Shown here: piece by piece, positions 58,333-64,000 of the stretch | Position numbering within the stretch: position 1 is the stretch's first letter | Layout of the letters: every line of letters begins with the position of its first letter | Assembly (NCBI GenBank): GCA_004352715.1 | Contig: SCFE01000071.1 | Span: 679,259-743,258, forward strand | DNA: 64,000 bases | DNA from: Hofstenia miamia | Taxonomy: Eukaryota > Xenacoelomorpha > Acoela | Reading direction: 5' to 3' | Translations under genes and position numbers: made by a program | Notes under the pieces: generated by a model | What the model was told of the DNA's origin: nothing | Seen by the model: the letters and a program-made list of their open reading frames with translations, nothing else | Database searches by the model: none

Positions 58333-58334
58333 TA

Positions 58335-59275
58335 CATGTACACATCTTTAGTCATTACCCTTTGTTTCTAAGGAAATAAGTGATTTATTTGATATTTTCA
58401 ACTGTCATTATCATGTCGATAATTTTGAGTAAAAGTTTATCCAGATCCCCATAAAATTCTCAAACTTGCGCAGGACTTAAAAAATACACAAACTCTCAAA
58501 TGTTATCAATGCAAATATAGAAAATCAAAAGTATATAATTCAAATAGGTTATTTTTCCGTTATTATACACAACTCGACGCGTACTTAAAATCATGGATAT
58601 TTTTTCAGAAACTGAATATACAGACAAATAGTAGAATAGAAAATATAATATTTAATAACCCTGAAAGTTCACATTAAATTCAACTTTTTGCTAGGCGCTT
58701 TATTTTTTGGAACTTTATATTTTGCTTTACAATTAAATTTGGAGGTTTTGTTTTGGCATTTCTGATCGGTTGTTGTACATTAGTCCCCAAAATGGAAGGT
58801 AATGAGTGCAGAATCTGATTAGTGTTCTATCGTTCTTTGTTTATACATTTTTTGTTTGTTTATTTTGTACATTTCGGAAATGATAATTATTATGATGGTG
58901 GTTTTAGTTTGTAAAATAAAATGACAGAGGTGTATTAATGTAATTCCAAAAAATTTAACTCTGCACTTGGAAAAATATTGCTAGCAAAGATGTTTTACAT
59001 ATTTATATGCAGTGATAAACATTTATTTATACGTCTTACTCCCACACAGGAATTTTTAAAATGATTTTTGCTCAGAATTAAAATCAGAAACAGAACTGTA
59101 AGTGTAAACATTGATTTCATAATTGTTCGTCTTAAGGAATTTTAGCTGTTAAAATAGAAACATAATCATCAATATATTTTACTAATTAGCATTGTCAGGA
59201 ATAACCAAATTTGATGAAATTAATTTTTTTATATCTATATTATTTATTAATCAACGTTTAATAACATAAACATCA
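58335..59275. other. No gene; fragment related to the non-LTR relic
   Basis: Around 59120-59230, CTTAAGGAATTTTAG and CAATATATTTTACTAATTAG resemble segments at 23740 and 24739 around the decayed reverse transcriptase. A scrap of the same repeat family probably lies here. The rest is AT-rich and unannotated. Confidence 0.35.
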
Positions 59276-60416
59276 AATAATGAACACATAAGTACAAATG
59301 AGTTTCTAAATTAATTCTATATACATAAATATAAATAATCAAGAAGCAGAAAATATACCAAAGAAATTATACTGTTTAAATGAAAAAATTCCATTTACAA
59401 TGGAAGAGGAATCTAACAACTCATTTCATTTTCTAAATGTCAAGAAAAATGGAAATTTTATTCCAACATTTTTTAGAAAACAGACGGACGTAAATCTTGT
59501 TTTGAATTTCAAAGCAATATCTCCAATGAGCTAATAAAGATCATTCATCGACGGTCCAATCCATAGGATCTTTGATATTTGTTCAAATTACGAAAAAATT
59601 ATCAAGAAATTGCTTACACTATTAAATTTCATTAGTGTATGTTATATTATGATTTCTTTTTTAAATACATGACAGAGATAAGACTTACATGCAAAAAGCC
59701 ACACTTTGTTTTCTAAAAAGTTATGCATTCACATCTATTAGTACGATTTATACATACATTAAATACGATGATTCCGTCGCGTTCAGTCGGTCCCTCCGAG
59801 CGCGCTTTAATTCGTTCTCTCGGTAGTGAGGATTTCATAACGGGAGAACGGAGCCGCATTACATCTGCAAAGTTACTCGCACCTTTCAGCAATCTTTCCA
59901 AAGAGGATTTACTTACCATTCATAAGCTGCTTTACGAACTACGGGAAGATACTGCTATACAGTTGAATCAAGAAATTCAAGTCAACCCTACAGCATCAAA
60001 CAGTGAACAGCAGACAGTGGATTGTGAATCAGATTTGAAGACCCCCACACTCAAAGAACGACAGCCAAAAAAACTCAAGTGATGCAGACATTTTATTTTT
60101 GGTACTTCGATGTTCAAATACTTACGAGCTCCTCGTCTGATCAGAAAACGAACAGTTGCTGTACATTCTTACCGAGGTGCCACCATTGATGTGATTACCG
60201 ATTTAGTCAAGAAGTACCAATGCACTGCCAACGTAAAGGACATAGTCATTACAGTCGGAAGGAATGATATTATGAAGAATAGAACTGAGTATACTTCAAT
60301 GTTTAAAGATCTAGTTAATGCTGTCCGTGCTTCTTTTCCGTCTGCTAAGCTCTACTTAGGAGAAGTGGCACCATTCCCTCATTGCAATCGATTAACCAAG
60401 AAGGCCATGGAACTAN
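59276..60416 (+). repeat. 5' tandem duplicate of the non-LTR element, first unit
   Basis: Near-identical to 60417-61557, starting AATAATGAACACATAAGTAC. It ends inside ORF1 at GGCCATGGAACTA followed by one N, then restarts with the 5' region. Differences between units are few (for example T/C and small indels), which implies a recent event or an assembly join at the N. Confidence 0.85.
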
Positions 60417-60418
60417 AA
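59723..60418 (+). pseudogene. ORF1 esterase protein, truncated first copy
   Basis: The N-terminal part SRSVGPSERALIRSLGSEDF, LLAPFSNLSKEDLLTIHKLL is followed, after a 2-base deletion at about 60080, by TSMFKYLRAPRLIRKRTVAV and DIVITVGRNDIMKN. It is cut at KKAMEL by the duplication junction. See the second copy for the domain description. Confidence 0.75.
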
Positions 60419-60863
60419 TAATGAACACATAAGTACAAATGAGTTTCTAAATTAATTCTATATACATAAATATAAATAATCAAGAAGCAGAAAATATACT
60501 AAAGAAATTATACTGTTTAAATGAAAAAATTCCATTTACAATGGAAGAGGAATCTAACAACTCATTTCATTTTCTAAATGTCAAGAAAAATGGAAATTTT
60601 ATTCCAACATTTTTTAGAAAACAGACGGACGTAAATCTTGTTTTGAATTTCAAAGCAATATCTCCAATGAGCTAATAAAGATCATTCATCGACGGTCCAA
60701 TCCATAGGATCTTTGATATTTGTTCAAATTACGAAAAAATTATCAAGAAATTGCTTACACTATTAAATTTCATTAGTGTATGTTATATTATGATTTCTTT
60801 TTTAAATACATGACAGAGATAAGACTTACATGCAAAAAGCCACACTTTGTTTTCTAAAAAGTT

Positions 60864-61781
60864 ATGCATTCACATCTATTAGTACGATTTATACATACAC
60901 AAAATACGATGATTCCGTCGCGTTCAGTCGGTCCCTCCGAGCGCGCTTTAATTCGTTCTCTCGGTAGTGAGGATTTCATAACGGGAGAACGGAGCCGCAT
61001 TACATCTGCAAAGTTACTCGCACCTTTCAGCAATCTTTCCAAAGAGGATTTACTTACCATTCATAAGCTGCTTTACGAACTACAGGAAGATACTGCTATA
61101 CAGTTGAATCAAGAAATTCAAGTCAACCCTACAGTATCAAACAGTGAACAGCAGACAGTGGATTGTGAATCACATTTGAAGACCCCCACACTCAAAGAAC
61201 GACAGCCAAAAAAACTCAGAAGTGATGCCGACATTTTATTCATTGGTACTTCGATGTTCAAATACTTACGAGCTCCTGGTCTGATCAGAAAACGAACAGT
61301 TGCTGTACATTCTTACTGAGGTGCCACCATTGATGTAATTACCGATTTAGTCAAGAAGTACCAATGCACTGCCAACGTAAAGGACATAGTCATTACAGTC
61401 GGTAGGAATGATGTTATGAAGAATAGAACTGAGTATACTTCAATGTTTAAAGATCTAGTTAATGCTGTCCGTGCTTCTTTTCCGTCTGCTAAGCTCTACT
61501 TAGGAGAAGTGGCACCATTCCCTCATTGCAATCGATTAACCAAGAAGGCCATGGAACTAAATCTCCTTATCCAACAAAATTCGAAAAACTTGGAGTATGA
61601 AATTTTTCACAGTTATAATTCTTTTTATTTGGGTAAACAGATTATTGAAAAATATTTCGCAAAAGATGGGGTACATTTATCTAACGCAGGCTACGGAAAT
61701 CTTGCCCGGTGTATCAAAGCCTCTTTTGATCAATCACCGCGACCGCAAACCGCGTTTCCAATCAAAGAAATCACAGTATGA
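60864..61781 (+). pseudogene. ORF1 protein with SGNH-hydrolase (esterase) domain
   Basis: One frame from about 60909 (MIPSRSVGPSERALIRSLGS) to the stop at 61781, with a single TGA after VAVHSY (61317). The first ~115 residues are a charged, probably RNA-binding or multimerising region. The SGNH hydrolase blocks then follow: LFIGTSMFKYLRAPG (block I, GTS in place of GDS, with the serine kept), VITVGRNDVMKN (block III, G-x-ND) and KDGVHLSNAGYGNL (block V, D-x-x-H). Esterase-type ORF1 proteins of this form are characteristic of CR1 and L2 clade elements. Apart from the stop it is nearly complete, so the element was active recently. Confidence 0.8.
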
Positions 61782-61926
61782 TGCTCAACAACACCCCGCC
61801 ACGTTGTCGATTATCACGCCGAGTTTCCCATAATTACAGAAGCTACACAGAAGTTACCGCAAAGCCGCCGCAATTAACTACAGCAGAAATATCAAAGCTA
61901 AGAAACTTTTTACTTTATATTTAAAT

Positions 61927-64000
61927 ATGTGTAATTTTACGACTCTCAGGCTACGGATATACCTATATATATGCATATGTAATTTATGCTGTCTAAAATT
62001 TGAAAATACCTTGAGTATACAAACTTTCCTCTTTATCCTTTTNGTTACTCAAGGAATCGAATGTAACCCAGGCCATGATTATAATTATGGAGAATTTATC
62101 TTAAAACTTAATAATAATACTAAAAGCACAAATTATGTACATGTACATGTAAACTTTCAGAATTTAGCCAATAAGCATTATCAGTTTATTCAATTTATGC
62201 AAGAATTCAAGCACGAAACAATAATAGGCATAACAGAATCTTGGCTAACGGCCAATGATTCCAACAACATGTGGACATTTAATGATAAAATATACAGACT
62301 TTTTCGCAAAGATAGAGCACCTAATAATTTATTATGCAAAACTAAAGGTGGTGGTGTTCTTTTTCTTATTCCAAAAATTTACCGACCTAAATTAAGAAAT
62401 GACTTTTCATCAATTGATTCAATATTTGAAAGCTTATGGATCGAAATAAACAATCCAAGTAAAGATTCTACTTTAAAAAAACAATTAATTAATGTGTCTT
62501 ACTGCCCCTCAAAAAACTACCTCAATGAATTTTTTAATCAAATCGAGGCCGAGTTATCTTCCGCGTGTTCTGAAAACAAAGATGTCATATTAATGGGCGA
62601 TTGGAATTTAAATTACTTCAATCATCGCGAAAAAGAAAAACTAGATCTTTCATTAAATCTTTTAATTTATTTTCGTCGAACACAATCCTACCTACAAGAA
62701 ATGTATCCACTTCTAGCACGCTTATTGATCATATCATTACTACAGATAATAAAGATAACTATAGTTTTTACTGTGGAGAATTCCCATTTTCTGATCATTG
62801 CATTATTGCAATACAAGTGCCTAAGGATACTACTAGAATAATTCAAGAATGGATTTTTATCCGTGACCATTCTAGAGAAAATATTTATAAACTTAAATCT
62901 GAGCTAAGCGTACAAGATTGGAATGATGTATATTCAGCCTCTGAGCCAAACAGTATGCTAAACAAATTTCTAATTAAGCTTGAATATTTTTATGATATCT
63001 TTTGCCCCCAAAAAAAATTCTATCTAATTCTTCTTTGAAAAAATCTAATGATGGTAAACCTTGGATTGATTCTAAGTGTAAGCAATGCATAACAAATAAA
63101 AATCAAGCTCATAAAGAGTACCTACTACTAAAAACCAGCGAAAGTTTTAGCCGTTACAAAAAGGCCAGAAATATTTGTAATGTAACTATTCGAAAAGCGC
63201 AAAATATTTATTCTAAAAATATTTTCAACGGATTAAATCAAAGAAACAAATGGAGGTTTATCAATAAATTGACCAATTCTCAGAAAAAATGTATGGGCGA
63301 CATTGATGCAATTAAGGACCATGATGGAAACCTGCAAGATGCCCCCATAAAAATCGCTAATATCTTAAACGAAACTTTTATCAACTTGGGAAATTATGCA
63401 GGCGAACATATTGAATTTAATTCTCCACAGAAAAATAGTATTCCAATTTTTAAATTCAGATATACTACTACTTATGAGATGATTAAAGCAATAACAAAAC
63501 TCAAATCGAATAAATCAAATGGCCCAGCAAAAGTACCTGCCTGGATTTTGAAAGAAATTGCGTCAATTATTAGTAAACCACTAAATTTTATTTTCAATGA
63601 GTGCATCAAAACAAAAATTTTTCCTGATGTTCTAAAAAAAGCTCATGTAACAGCGGTTTTTAAAAAACATGATGAAAATATTGCCTCCAATTATAGACCA
63701 ATCTCGGTAACTTCCCCACTTAGTAAAATATTTGAGAGACTTTTATCGGATCAAATTTACGATCACATGCAAAAATATAATCTAATGTCTGATGCACAAT
63801 TTGGATTTCGAAAACATTTTTCTTCTACTGATGCTCTTATCCAAGCAACTGAACACTGGAGGAATTTCCTAGATAAAAAAACTATGTCGCAATTGCTTGC
63901 TTAGATATTTCTAAAGCTTTTGACTCAATCAATCATAAAATATTATACGAAAAACTAAAGCATATAGGTATGGATAATGATAGTGTTCGCTTTATAACAA
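61927..64000 (+). pseudogene. ORF2: APE endonuclease and reverse transcriptase, partial
   Basis: ATG 61927 starts a short hydrophobic leader, then TQGIECNPGHDYNYGEF. The endonuclease has NFQNLANKHYQFIQFM, IIGITESWLTAND, KGGGVLFLIPKIY and ILMGDWNLNY. After a frameshift near 62640 come LIDHIITTDN and GEFPFSDHCIIAIQ with the SDH catalytic motif. After another near 63030, the linker and RT follow with NYRPISVTSPLSKIFERLLS, DAQFGFRKHFSSTDALIQAT and, in a third frame, ACLDISKAFDSINHKILYEK. The window ends before the catalytic YADD/FADD block. One N lies at 62043 in the leader. Confidence 0.85.
62053..62076 (+). other. Decayed 2A-like motif at the ORF2 start
   Basis: The codons read GIECNPGH, close to the 2A ribosome-skipping consensus D-(V/I)-E-x-NPGP known from CR1/L2-type elements, where it sits after a hydrophobic leader at the start of ORF2. 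Here the aspartate is glycine and the last proline is histidine, so skipping is not expected. An N lies ten bases upstream. Confidence 0.55.

Larger units (their letters stand above)
59276..64000 (+). mobile_element. CR1/L2-like non-LTR retrotransposon, 3' end beyond window
   Basis: Consists of a 5' region, an ORF1 with SGNH-esterase motifs and an ORF2 with APE endonuclease and reverse transcriptase. The 5' region plus most of ORF1 is present twice in tandem with a 1141-base period (59276-60415 and 60417-61556). Frameshifts and stops make all frames non-functional as read. Confidence 0.85.

Overview
The window looks like an AT-rich genome of an invertebrate animal. The signs are GTAAGT-type splice donors, an immunoglobulin-like domain on a symmetrical phase 1-1 exon, a FAM69/DIPK-type secretory-pathway kinase-like gene, and a broad set of animal transposons: Polinton, Merlin, piggyBac, PIF/Harbinger, hAT, mariner, Tc1, pogo and APE-type non-LTR elements. 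I cannot name the species. No bacterial-style operon, CRISPR array or convincing RNA gene was seen. Three runs of N (1000, 121 and 498 bases) and three single Ns mark assembly gaps.

Layout. 1-5 kb: minus-strand remains of a gene with repeated Ig-like exons; one exon is intact, one truncated, and one is cut by the window edge. 5.1-16.7 kb: two head-to-tail copies of a ~5.7 kb block, each carrying an old hAT transposase tail, a ~144 bp MITE and a 947 bp element with ~117 bp inverted termini. 20.4-23 kb: a decayed piggyBac split by an insertion. 23.9-24.5 kb: a decayed reverse transcriptase. 26-31.5 kb: a decayed Polinton on the minus strand, with packaging ATPase, retroviral-type integrase, a small basic protein and two capsid-type proteins. 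A direct repeat at 32.2 kb hints at a second Polinton running into the 1 kb gap. 33.8-36 kb: a minisatellite with a MITE inside it, a Merlin relic and a Tc1 fragment. 37.9-39.9 kb: an intronless, stop-ridden frame resembling a negative-strand RNA virus nucleoprotein, a likely endogenous viral element.

40.2-43.6 kb: a mariner (about 1.29 kb once the insert is subtracted) interrupted inside its transposase by a non-LTR retrotransposon with a CAAAG target duplication. A second, internally deleted copy of that retrotransposon lies at 47-48.6 kb. 44-45.7 kb: a PIF/Harbinger element with both its transposase and its Myb-like gene. 49.4-54.4 kb: Tc1-like, DDE-like and hAT relics and miniature elements. 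55.3-56.3 kb: the one uninterrupted conventional host gene, a single-pass membrane FAM69/DIPK-like protein. 57.8-58.3 kb: a pogo/Tigger-like MITE. 59.3-64 kb: a CR1/L2-like non-LTR element with an SGNH-esterase ORF1, a tandem duplication of its 5' end, and an ORF2 that begins with a decayed 2A-like motif and runs off the window.

Most of the sequence is therefore transposon and virus debris between two host loci, the Ig-exon gene and the DIPK-like gene. The best candidates for new biology are the Ig exon array, the RNA-virus-like frame, the Polinton capsid module with its possible neighbour copy, and the 2A-like start of the retrotransposon ORF2.
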